Shown here piece by piece: positions 1 to 5,407 of a stretch of DNA of 5,407 nt (positions within the stretch are counted from its first letter, which is position 1; the number at the start of each line of letters is the position of its first letter). A model generated the notes under the pieces. The model was not told the origin of the DNA and did not search any database. It saw only the letters and a list, made by a program, of their open reading frames with translations. The stretch spans positions 1-5,407 of the forward strand of contig CAMEAW010000186.1 of assembly GCA_945911685.1 (NCBI GenBank), in the 5' to 3' direction. Origin of the DNA: Bordetella parapertussis (lineage in GTDB: Bacteria > Pseudomonadota > Gammaproteobacteria > Burkholderiales > Burkholderiaceae_B). The translations under genes were made by a program, and so were the position numbers.

Positions 1-1135
1 TATCCAGGCCAAAACCAGGCATGATGCTTGGCATTTTGCGTGGGCGCGCCATCAGTCTCATTTGACCGACTTTTAGATCGCGCAAGATCTGTGCGCCCAT
101 GCCGTAGGTGCGCAAATCCATACGACCAGATTCACGTTTAACTGGCGCTTTTTCTTGCCCAGGCCAGGCGCTGATTTGACCAAACAGATGTTGGGCAGAA
201 CCCTGGCAATTTAAAAACACCATGACGCCCGCTGGCGCAGCTTTGATGGCCTCGAGCGCCTCGGCCACACCCCAGGTATGACCCGCGCTGTGCACATCAA
301 GCACGTCGAGCATTGAAGTTGGCTCGTGGACACGCACCAAGGTTTCACGCATTGGATCAACCTGTCCCGAAATCAAAGCGATGTGGGGATTGCCAGCGAC
401 CGTATCGCGATAAGCCACCATCTGAAATACGCCCCAGGCGGTTTGAATTTCGCGCGTCGCCACGCGCTCGATAACGGATTCGTGCTCGCTCCGGTATTGA
501 ATCAAATCAGCGATCGTGCCAATTTTTAACTTGTGCGTGTGGCCGTATTCGATCAGGTCGGGCAAGCGTGCCATCGTGCCATCCGCCTTGAGGATTTCGC
601 AGATGACAGCCGCTGGCGTTAAACCGGCCATGCGCGTGAGGTCGCAGCCCGCCTCAGTGTGCCCAGCGCGCACCAATACGCCACCTGCCACCGCTTTTAG
701 CGGGAAAATATGCCCAGGCTGCACCAGATCGGTTGCTTTGGCGTCTCGCGCAACGGCCACTTGCACAGTGCGTGCGCGATCAGCCACCGAAATACCGGTT
801 TCAACACCTTCTGCAGCCTCAATCGAGACCGTAAAGTTGGTACCGTAGGCCGTGCCATTGCGTGCCGACATCAACGGCAATTCGAGCTGCTCGCAGCGCT
901 CTTCGGTGAGCGTCAGACACACAAGCCCGCGGCCGTGAGTCACCATGAAATTAATGGCCTCGGGGGTCACGAATTCGGCGGCCATCACCAGATCACCCTC
1001 GTTTTCGCGATCTTCTTCGTCAACCAAAATCACCATGCGGCCCGCGCGAAGCTCGTCAATAATCTCAGAAACAGGCGAAATCGCCGAGGCGGGGACGGGG
1101 TCAGAAGAGCTTGCGAGCGAAATTTTTGCAGACAT
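1..1135 (-). CDS. ribBA: RibBA-type 3,4-dihydroxy-2-butanone 4-phosphate synthase with degenerate GTP cyclohydrolase II-like domain (C-terminus cut by window edge)
   Basis: Reading the minus strand from the ATG at 1135 gives 378 residues with no stop before the window edge. The usual family ending (GFGLE-like) has just begun, so probably only a few residues are missing. Residues about 19-220 form the DHBP synthase domain, which converts ribulose 5-phosphate to 3,4-dihydroxy-2-butanone 4-phosphate plus formate in cytoplasmic riboflavin synthesis. Its metal/substrate motif [10 protein letters not shown] is at 39-48, THGRGLVC follows near 66-73, and GHTEAGCDL is at 158-166. Residues about 226-378 align with GTP cyclohydrolase II (RVHEPTS at 268-274, [15 protein letters not shown] near 340-354). 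The three zinc cysteines expected after RVHSE are absent: the aligned positions are about T273, A284 and H286, and the only cysteine in this half is C310. Cyclohydrolase activity is therefore unlikely, as known for the proteobacterial variant sometimes called ribBX. No strong Shine-Dalgarno precedes the ATG. In relatives ribH and nusB often follow, outside this window. Confidence 0.93.
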   Translation of the reverse strand, partial: MSAKISLASSSDPVPASAISPVSEIIDELRAGRMVILVDEEDRENEGDLVMAAEFVTPEAINFMVTHGRGLVCLTLTEERCEQLELPLMSARNGTAYGTNFTVSIEAAEGVETGISVADRARTVQVAVARDAKATDLVQPGHIFPLKAVAGGVLVRAGHTEAGCDLTRMAGLTPAAVICEILKADGTMARLPDLIEYGHTHKLKIGTIADLIQYRSEHESVIERVATREIQTAWGVFQMVAYRDTVAGNPHIALISGQVDPMRETLVRVHEPTSMLDVLDVHSAGHTWGVAEALEAIKAAPAGVMVFLNCQGSAQHLFGQISAWPGQEKAPVKRESGRMDLRTYGMGAQILRDLKVGQMRLMARPRKMPSIMPGFGLD

Positions 1136-1168
1136 AGGGTTCAAATAAACAGGCCTGAGTAGACGCCT

Positions 1169-1174
1169 ATTATA
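1169..1174 (-). promoter_or_regulatory. Candidate -10 element of the ribBA promoter
   Basis: The minus strand reads TATAAT exactly here, about 34 bases before the ribBA ATG, which would give a leader of roughly 27 nt. No good TTGACA-like -35 lies 16-18 bp upstream (the best placed hexamer is GAAGGG), so it would be a weak or activator-dependent promoter. The leader is too short for an FMN riboswitch. The plus strand of the same bases, shifted by one, reads TATTAT (1168-1173), so the element could also serve the divergent HAD gene. Confidence 0.45.
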
Positions 1175-1226
1175 GAATCGTTCAGCAGGATCCCTTCTGC
1201 CCCCTCCAAAACCCTTGAAAAGCCCC

Positions 1227-2027
1227 ATGCAAGCACTTCAAACAATGGATGTCAGCGCGGCGAAACAGATCCGCTTTGTCTTAACGGATATCGACGACAC
1301 CGTCACGACAGAGGGCAGACTCACAGCCGCCGCCTACACAGCGCTTGAACAGTTATCGGCAGCCGGGATCACGGTGATCCCGATCACAGGTCGCCCCGCA
1401 GGCTGGTGCGACCATATCGCCAGAATGTGGCCCGTTTTTGCTGTTGTGGGCGAAAACGGCGCGTTTTACATGCGGTACGACCGAGCCAAACGCAAAATGA
1501 CCACCCATCAATGGGCCACTGAAGCGCATTTGCAAGACAACCGAAAAAAACTCGACCGCCTTGCGCTTGAGATTCTGCAAACCGTGCCAGGCTCGGCGCT
1601 TGCGAGCGATCAGCACTATCGCCTGGCGGATCTGGCGATCGACTTTTGTGAAGATGTCGAACCCCTACCCGAGGCAGCGGTGAGGCAGATTGTGTCGCTT
1701 TTTGAGGGCGCTGGCGCGCGGGCGAAGGTTAGCTCAATCCATGTCAACGGCTGGTTTGGCGACTACGATAAGTTATCCATGACCAAAACGCTGTTTGCCC
1801 GTGAGTTTGGCCTCGAACTTCAAGCCAACAACACGCAGGCTTTATTTATTGGCGATTCACCTAATGACGAGCCGATGTTTGAGTTTTTTAGGTATTCGGT
1901 GGGCGTGGCAAATATCCAGAAGCAATTACATCGTTTGACGCACCGACCAAAGTTTGTGACGCCGTCTGAGGGGGGAACGGGGTTTGTGGAAATGGCCCGC
2001 CACCTACTGCTTGCGCGTGAAATGTGA
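1227..2027 (+). CDS. HAD superfamily (class IIB) phosphatase, substrate unknown
   Basis: A predicted cytoplasmic Mg-dependent phosphatase of 266 residues, complete. All four HAD motifs are visible: motif I DIDDT at 21-25 (nucleophile D21, acid/base D23), motif II threonine in ITGRP at 53-57, a motif III lysine around K182 or K187, and motif IV GDSPND at 209-214 with metal-binding acidic residues. ENGAF at 76-80 and the cap inserted between motifs II and III (about 85-170) are typical of HAD-IIB proteins such as the Cof family, sucrose-phosphate and mannosyl-3-phosphoglycerate phosphatases. The substrate cannot be read from the sequence. The start is uncertain: ATG 1227 was chosen, but TTG 1215 (four residues longer) and ATG 1245 (six shorter) are in frame, and none has a clear ribosome binding site. 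The gene is divergent from ribBA; because Cof-like HAD enzymes perform the dephosphorylation step of riboflavin synthesis in other bacteria, such a role is possible but only inferred. Confidence 0.88.
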   Translation: MQALQTMDVSAAKQIRFVLTDIDDTVTTEGRLTAAAYTALEQLSAAGITVIPITGRPAGWCDHIARMWPVFAVVGENGAFYMRYDRAKRKMTTHQWATEAHLQDNRKKLDRLALEILQTVPGSALASDQHYRLADLAIDFCEDVEPLPEAAVRQIVSLFEGAGARAKVSSIHVNGWFGDYDKLSMTKTLFAREFGLELQANNTQALFIGDSPNDEPMFEFFRYSVGVANIQKQLHRLTHRPKFVTPSEGGTGFVEMARHLLLAREM

Positions 2028-2044
2028 ATGTCATGATGTAGATC

Positions 2045-2160
2045 AAGTGCGCCTGCGCTGGTTGCACCTAAACTCTTTCTGTGGGGTAAACACTTTCGCT
2101 GGTCGCACTTAACATCGGCATAAAGGCAAGTCCGCCTGCGCTGGCCGCCGCGAAAGGTTC
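2045..2160. repeat. Degenerate tandem repeat, three copies at 41-42 bp spacing
   Basis: CGCTGG recurs at 2056-2061, 2097-2102 and 2139-2144, spaced 41 and 42 bp. Copies 1 and 3 share the left flank, extending the match to CGCCTGCGCTGG (2050-2061 and 2133-2144) with AAGT just before it. Copies 1 and 2 share the right flank, with GCAC followed by a TAA-containing stretch. AAGTGCG (2045-2051) and CGCACTT (2104-2110) are also perfect inverted repeats. No coding frame of note crosses the region. It may be a decayed tandem duplication, a regulatory array or a folded 3' end of the HAD transcript; function is unknown. Confidence 0.45.
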
Positions 2161-2169
2161 TACCAAGGT

Positions 2170-2204
2170 AAGCCCGAGGCTTTTCTGCTTTAAGTGCTTT
2201 TTTT
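2170..2204 (+). terminator. Weak rho-independent terminator candidate after the HAD gene
   Basis: AAGCC (2170-2174) and GGCTT (2178-2182) can form a five-pair stem with a CGA loop, followed by a short T-run. A second run of seven T lies at 2198-2204. The stem is short and partly A-T, and it sits about 140 bp past the HAD stop codon, so this is a weak candidate. Confidence 0.28.
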
Positions 2205-2251
2205 CAGATTTATGACATGTCATCATTTTTGACCTAGAAGGCCACTACAAT
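2201..2251 (+). promoter_or_regulatory. Candidate promoter/operator of the CYTH-CHAD gene with Pho-box-like TGTCAT palindrome
   Basis: ATGACATGTCAT at 2212-2223 is a perfect 12-bp palindrome, i.e. two divergent TGTCAT half-sites. The minus strand of 2201-2218 reads ATGTCATAAATCTGAAAA. This contains 13 consecutive bases (TGTCATAAATCTG) of the E. coli-type Pho box CTGTCATAAATCTGTCAT, though the second half-site is degraded. On the plus strand only one half-site is good (2218-2223). A -10-like TACAAT lies at 2246-2251, 29 bp before the ATG at 2281; 11 bp upstream of it is TTGACC (2229-2234), too close for a normal -35. PhoB sites normally sit about 10 bp upstream of the -10, so the spacing fits, but the better box faces the opposite way. 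Confidence 0.33.
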
Positions 2252-2280
2252 TCGGCGCGACGATCACCCTAAAGAAAACG

Positions 2281-4005
2281 ATGCCAGAACAAGAGCTCAA
2301 GCTACACGTACCACAAGCGGCACGCTCGGGTGTTGAGAAAGATCTTTTGCGCGGACGAGTGACGCACATGCGTTTGCAGGCGTTTTATTTTGATACTCCT
2401 GCCCGCGATCTGGTGCGTGCCAAGATCGCTTTACGTTTGCGACGCGAGGGTGAGCAATGGGTGCAAACTCTCAAAATGCCGGGTGAAAATTCGCTATCAC
2501 GCATCGAGATCAACCACAACCGCCCTTCGCCTGACCTCGACCTGAGCGTTTACGCGACAGAGCCTTTTGCAGCCTTGCTGGCAAAGCATGCGGGTTCGCT
2601 GTCAATTTGCTACGAAACAGATGTACAGCGCATCTTCAGGCAAGCACGAACTGAATTGGGCTTGGTAGAACTTGCATTTGACACTGGGCTGCTGCGTGCA
2701 GGCTCGCTTGAGTTACCCATTTCTGAAATTGAATTCGAGCTTAAACGCGGCCAACTCGCTGCGGTGTTTACGCTCGGTAAAAAATGGCAACAGGCCCATG
2801 GCCTCATCTTAGACGTGCGCAGTAAGTCTGAACGCGGCGACCGCCTGGCGTTACTGAATGCCGAATTGAACGCCATGGATGAGCGCAAGGCTAACGGCCA
2901 CGCACTCTCTCGAAGCCGCGCGATTGCTCAGTTTTGGGCCGCCCGTACAGCAAAGGATGTCGTACTACATCCAAAAATACAGGCCAACGCTGCGCTCGCC
3001 GCCGTCAGCGCAGAATGCCTGGATCAAATCATTCGCAATACGGCCATCTTGGCCGAGGTCGATACCGCTGGCACGTATCAGGCGAGCGGCGCCGAGCATG
3101 TGCATCAGTTACGTGTAGGCATCCGCCGTTTGCGCTCGGCCTGGTCATTTTTTAACGGAATTGCAACGCTTCCTTCAGAGCAACTTCGTGCCGAGATTAA
3201 GCTACATTTTGCCAAGCTTGGTGGGACGCGCGACGATGATGTGCTGAAAGAGACCTTGCTGCCGGTGCTCAGTGCTGCTGGGCAACCCCCGCTCATTCTC
3301 GATGACGGACTCACCCCACCAGACACCGAAAACGTCGCCTTGAGTCGCAGCTTTCAAGGTTGGCTGCTAGACCTGTTAGCCTGGACCGTACTCCCGGTTG
3401 CCCCCGTTGCACAGCCCTCGGCCATCGCCGCTCCCTCCAACAGCGACGCGCTTGGACAAAGACCGGCAGTTGAACTGCAAAGCACGGGGACGAGCGTGAC
3501 CCGCTCGCTGGCGCGACAGGCTCTCGACGTCACAGAGCTAAGCGCCCCAACTGAGGGGATTGCACAGGTAGACGCGCAGGCACCAGCCGCCACAATCGCC
3601 AAGGTGCAAAAGCCACTCACCCTCAAAGAGGCGCTCATTAAAAAACTGAAAAAGTGGCACCGACGCCTTTTACAAGACGGCTTGCAATTTGATCAGCTCA
3701 GTGTCGAGTCGCGTCACGAGCTCAGAAAGCTCGGAAAAAAATTACGTTATGCCCTACAGTTCACCGAATCACTCTTACCAACTACCAGACTCAAGGCCTA
3801 CCGCAAACAATTAGCAGCTGTGCAGGATATTTTGGGTGAGATGAACGACTTAGCCGTCGCACGGGATCGCTTTATCCTCTTGCGCGACGCGCAACCTAGC
3901 GCTTGGTTTGCCTGCGGTTGGATTACCTCGCGCCTGGATGCGTTGACGCAAGACGCGTGCGCCGCGTTTAAAGAGCTTTCTCGCACCGAGAGATTTTGGC
4001 GGTAA
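2281..4005 (+). CDS. CYTH-CHAD domain protein: predicted inorganic triphosphatase with polyphosphate-binding domain
   Basis: A complete 574-residue protein with no signal peptide or convincing membrane segment. Residues 1 to about 200 form a CYTH (triphosphate tunnel metalloenzyme) domain. It has the ExExK signature E3-E5-K7, YFDTP at 36-40, basic tunnel residues R52, R54 and K65, E76, R117/R120, E130, acidic strand SEIEFELK at 148-155 and K182. Such domains, as in E. coli YgiF, hydrolyse inorganic triphosphate with divalent metal. Residues about 230-574 form a CHAD domain, an alpha-helical fold known to bind inorganic polyphosphate. It has the paired basic motifs HQLRVGIRRLRS at 275-286 and HELRKLGKKLRY at 479-490, TRDDDV at 316-321 and LGEMND at 518-523. 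Between the two basic motifs, residues about 371-447 are an Ala/Pro/Ser/Thr-rich, probably disordered insertion, making this CHAD half longer than usual. The ATG at 2281 was chosen because ExExK begins right at the N-terminus; only a weak purine stretch (AAAGAAAA) precedes it. The downstream gene ftsY is convergent, so this is probably a single-gene unit. Confidence 0.92.
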   Translation: MPEQELKLHVPQAARSGVEKDLLRGRVTHMRLQAFYFDTPARDLVRAKIALRLRREGEQWVQTLKMPGENSLSRIEINHNRPSPDLDLSVYATEPFAALLAKHAGSLSICYETDVQRIFRQARTELGLVELAFDTGLLRAGSLELPISEIEFELKRGQLAAVFTLGKKWQQAHGLILDVRSKSERGDRLALLNAELNAMDERKANGHALSRSRAIAQFWAARTAKDVVLHPKIQANAALAAVSAECLDQIIRNTAILAEVDTAGTYQASGAEHVHQLRVGIRRLRSAWSFFNGIATLPSEQLRAEIKLHFAKLGGTRDDDVLKETLLPVLSAAGQPPLILDDGLTPPDTENVALSRSFQGWLLDLLAWTVLPVAPVAQPSAIAAPSNSDALGQRPAVELQSTGTSVTRSLARQALDVTELSAPTEGIAQVDAQAPAATIAKVQKPLTLKEALIKKLKKWHRRLLQDGLQFDQLSVESRHELRKLGKKLRYALQFTESLLPTTRLKAYRKQLAAVQDILGEMNDLAVARDRFILLRDAQPSAWFACGWITSRLDALTQDACAAFKELSRTERFWR

Positions 4006-4053
4006 CGAGCCTAGAGCACGTGCGGTTTTCATTAGATAATGATCCGGGTTGCA

Positions 4054-4069
4054 CCTAGCGCGGTCTAGG
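4054..4069. other. Small inverted repeat in the convergent spacer
   Basis: CCTAG (4054-4058) and CTAGG (4065-4069) are perfect inverted repeats around a six-base loop. The spacer also has an 8-bp palindrome GCACGTGC at 4016-4023, 10 bases after the CYTH-CHAD stop. Neither is followed by a clean T-run. They may contribute to transcript 3' ends. Confidence 0.25.
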
Positions 4070-4086
4070 GTCTCCAAGAGCCATGC

Positions 4087-4105
4087 GCGCTTGCTTAACA
4101 AGCGC
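4087..4105. terminator. Hairpin between convergent genes, possible bidirectional terminator
   Basis: GCGCTTG (4087-4093) and CAAGCGC (4099-4105) form a perfect seven-pair, GC-rich stem with a five-base CTTAA loop. It lies 17 bases beyond the ftsY stop and 82 bases beyond the CYTH-CHAD stop. No T-run follows on either strand, so it is not a canonical intrinsic terminator, but its position between converging genes fits a 3'-end role. Confidence 0.35.
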
Positions 4106-4121
4106 CTAAACGTGCAGCCAA

Positions 4122-5366
4122 TTATTGACCGACTACCGCGGCAGCGAATTCGGTTGCCACAAAAGGCTGCAGGTCTTCGAGACGCTCGCCTACCCCGATC
4201 CAGTACACCGGAATTGGCCGCATGCCTTGAGCACCAGCGGCTACCGCGGCCAGCGTGCCGCCTTTAGCCGTACCATCAAGTTTGGTCACGATCAGCCCTG
4301 TTAAGCCAACCGCCGCATCAAACGCACGAATCTGCGACAACACGTTTTGACCTTGATTACCATCGACGACCAATAACACCTCGTGTGGTGCAGTGGGGTC
4401 AGCTTTAGCAATCACCCGGCGAATTTTTTTAAGCTCGTCCATGAGGTGCAACTGCGTGGGCAAGCGCCCAGCGGTATCAACCATTACCACATCTATGCCA
4501 CGTGCACGCCCGGCATTGACCGCATCAAACGCCACAGCCGCGGGGTCACCACCGTCTTGGGCAATCACGTCAACATTATTGCGCGAGCCCCATTCAACAA
4601 GTTGTTGTCGCGCCGCCGCCCTGAACGTGTCGCCTGCCGCAAGCAACACGCGCGCGCCTTCTTTTTGTAAACAAAACGCGAGTTTGCCGATCGACGTGGT
4701 TTTGCCCGCGCCATTTACGCCTGTCATCATCACAACCAACGGTTTAACGCGACCCACTTCAAAGGGCTTTTCTAGAACACGCAAATGATCCGCTAAGACG
4801 TCACGCAGCGCCTGCTTGACCCCTGAGGCGTCTTCGATGCGCTCTTTCTTGACTCGCGCCCTCAAGGCCACTAGGAGCTGCTCGGTGGCCTCAACGCCTG
4901 TGTCGGCCATAATCAAGGCGGTCTCGAGTTCTTCGAACAGCGCTTCGTCAACGCGCACACCGACAAAAATACCGCCAATACTCTTGCCGGTTTTGGCTAA
5001 GCCGCCACGCAGTTTGGCTAGCCATGATGATTTTTGTTCTGCCTCATCTGAATCTTCTGACTTTTCTGCCTCGTCTGGTTCTTCTGCCTGCTCGTTCAGG
5101 GGATCGCCTTTCCAAGCGTCGCCGATGAGGTCATCCCCCTCTGCAGCCACGGAGGCTGTCGCCACCGTCTCATCATCAGCCAAATCCTCAGGCTTTAACT
5201 CTAAGTCACCACCAATCGGAGGCGGCTCTGGGTTACGCTTGAACCATCGACTCAACAGACCCACACGTGGAGCCTCTGGCGCAGCATCCTCGACCGCAGG
5301 CGCTGTCTGATCAGTGCTCTGAAGGCCTTCATCGGCAAGTTGTGGAGCGCCGTTGGGCGGGGGCAT
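4122..5366 (-). CDS. ftsY: Signal recognition particle receptor FtsY (N-terminus may extend past the window)
   Basis: The SRP receptor GTPase that docks Ffh-ribosome complexes at the inner membrane for co-translational insertion of membrane proteins. From the ATG at 5366 it has 414 residues. Residues 1 to about 112 form the variable acidic A region, including a basic/hydrophobic patch GLLSRWFKR at 36-44 that resembles a membrane-targeting helix, then a strongly acidic stretch (about 54-111). The N domain follows (about 113-200), then the SRP GTPase G domain: P-loop GVNGAGKTT at 216-224, DTFRAAA at 246-252, DTAGR at 297-301, TKLD at 361-364 and GVGERLEDLQPF at 391-402. All key residues look intact. 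The start is uncertain: GGGA lies eight bases before this ATG, but the same frame is open for the 13 codons to the window edge with no stop, so the true start may lie outside. The gene converges on the CYTH-CHAD gene with a 116-bp gap. Confidence 0.95.
   Translation of the reverse strand: MPPPNGAPQLADEGLQSTDQTAPAVEDAAPEAPRVGLLSRWFKRNPEPPPIGGDLELKPEDLADDETVATASVAAEGDDLIGDAWKGDPLNEQAEEPDEAEKSEDSDEAEQKSSWLAKLRGGLAKTGKSIGGIFVGVRVDEALFEELETALIMADTGVEATEQLLVALRARVKKERIEDASGVKQALRDVLADHLRVLEKPFEVGRVKPLVVMMTGVNGAGKTTSIGKLAFCLQKEGARVLLAAGDTFRAAARQQLVEWGSRNNVDVIAQDGGDPAAVAFDAVNAGRARGIDVVMVDTAGRLPTQLHLMDELKKIRRVIAKADPTAPHEVLLVVDGNQGQNVLSQIRAFDAAVGLTGLIVTKLDGTAKGGTLAAVAAGAQGMRPIPVYWIGVGERLEDLQPFVATEFAAAVVGQ
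5034..5088 (-). repeat. 27-bp tandem duplication in the acidic region of ftsY
   Basis: The plus-strand segments 5037-5061 and 5064-5088 match at 21 of 25 bases and are offset by 27 bp, i.e. nine codons. In the protein they give AEEPDEAEK (94-102) followed by SEDSDEAEQ (103-111). The repeat stays in frame and lengthens the acidic stretch without touching the NG domain. Confidence 0.6.
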
Positions 5367-5407
5367 GTGATTGATCCCAACGTCTGGGTCAGCATTAAAG
5401 GCCTCAG

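Noticed and set aside
326..1162. Plus-strand open frames at 326-529, 516-848, 710-1162 and 945-1148
   Set aside because: They lie antisense to ribBA, whose conserved motifs run through the whole region; their translations look like no known family.
1136..1226. FMN riboswitch upstream of ribBA
   Set aside because: The leader from the likely -10 is only about 27 nt, and none of the conserved RFN element segments is visible in the divergent spacer.
1353..1616. Minus-strand open frame of 87 codons within the HAD gene
   Set aside because: It overlaps conserved HAD motif II and the cap region on the opposite strand and has no recognisable content.
2045..2160. CRISPR array
   Set aside because: There are only three degenerate copies with short identical cores and no clean repeat/spacer boundary, and no cas genes are present.
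2610..4101. Minus- and plus-strand open frames inside the CYTH-CHAD gene (2610-2888, 2879-3118, 3105-3326, 3354-3638, 3798-3986, 3850-4101)
   Set aside because: They are shadows of the 574-residue gene, whose domains account for the region; none shows a ribosome binding site or recognisable motif.
4006..4121. tRNA or small RNA gene in the convergent spacer
   Set aside because: The hairpins do not assemble into a cloverleaf: there is no TTCGA-type T-loop or anticodon arm, and no clear promoter.
4383..5310. Plus-strand open frames at 4383-4670, 4393-4788 and 4816-5310
   Set aside because: They are antisense to ftsY with its intact GTPase motifs. The Ser/Ala/Pro-rich 4816-5310 product mirrors the acidic FtsY region read from the other strand.

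Overview
The window looks like a chromosomal core region of a betaproteobacterium, most likely Burkholderiales and possibly Alcaligenaceae-like. This rests on protein style: a RibBA whose GTP cyclohydrolase half is degenerate, an acidic-tailed FtsY, a CYTH-CHAD protein, and moderate GC (mid-50s percent by eye). I saw no mobile element, CRISPR array, rRNA or tRNA. The genus is a guess.

Layout, left to right. (1) Positions 1-1135, minus strand: ribBA, cut at its C-terminus by the window edge. It has an intact DHBP synthase domain and a GTP cyclohydrolase II-like domain lacking the zinc cysteines. (2) Positions 1136-1226: a short divergent promoter region with a -10-like element readable on both strands. 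(3) Positions 1227-2027, plus strand: a complete HAD-IIB family phosphatase. (4) Positions 2028-2280: a non-coding spacer holding a degenerate repeat of about 41-42 bp, a weak terminator candidate, and a TGTCAT palindrome resembling a Pho box just upstream of the next gene. (5) Positions 2281-4005, plus strand: a CYTH-CHAD protein, predicted inorganic triphosphatase plus polyphosphate-binding domain, with an unusual Ala/Pro/Ser-rich insertion inside the CHAD half. (6) Positions 4006-4121: a convergent spacer with small hairpins. (7) From 4122 to at least 5366, minus strand: ftsY, the signal recognition particle receptor. Its reading frame stays open to the right edge.

The genes do not form one operon: ribBA and the HAD gene diverge, and the CYTH-CHAD gene and ftsY converge. 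Two functional links are plausible but only inferred. The HAD phosphatase could supply the pyrimidine phosphatase step of riboflavin synthesis next to ribBA. The CYTH-CHAD gene could be controlled by phosphate starvation through the Pho-box-like site. I found no clear evidence of an undescribed multi-gene system; the notable points are details of individual genes and spacers.
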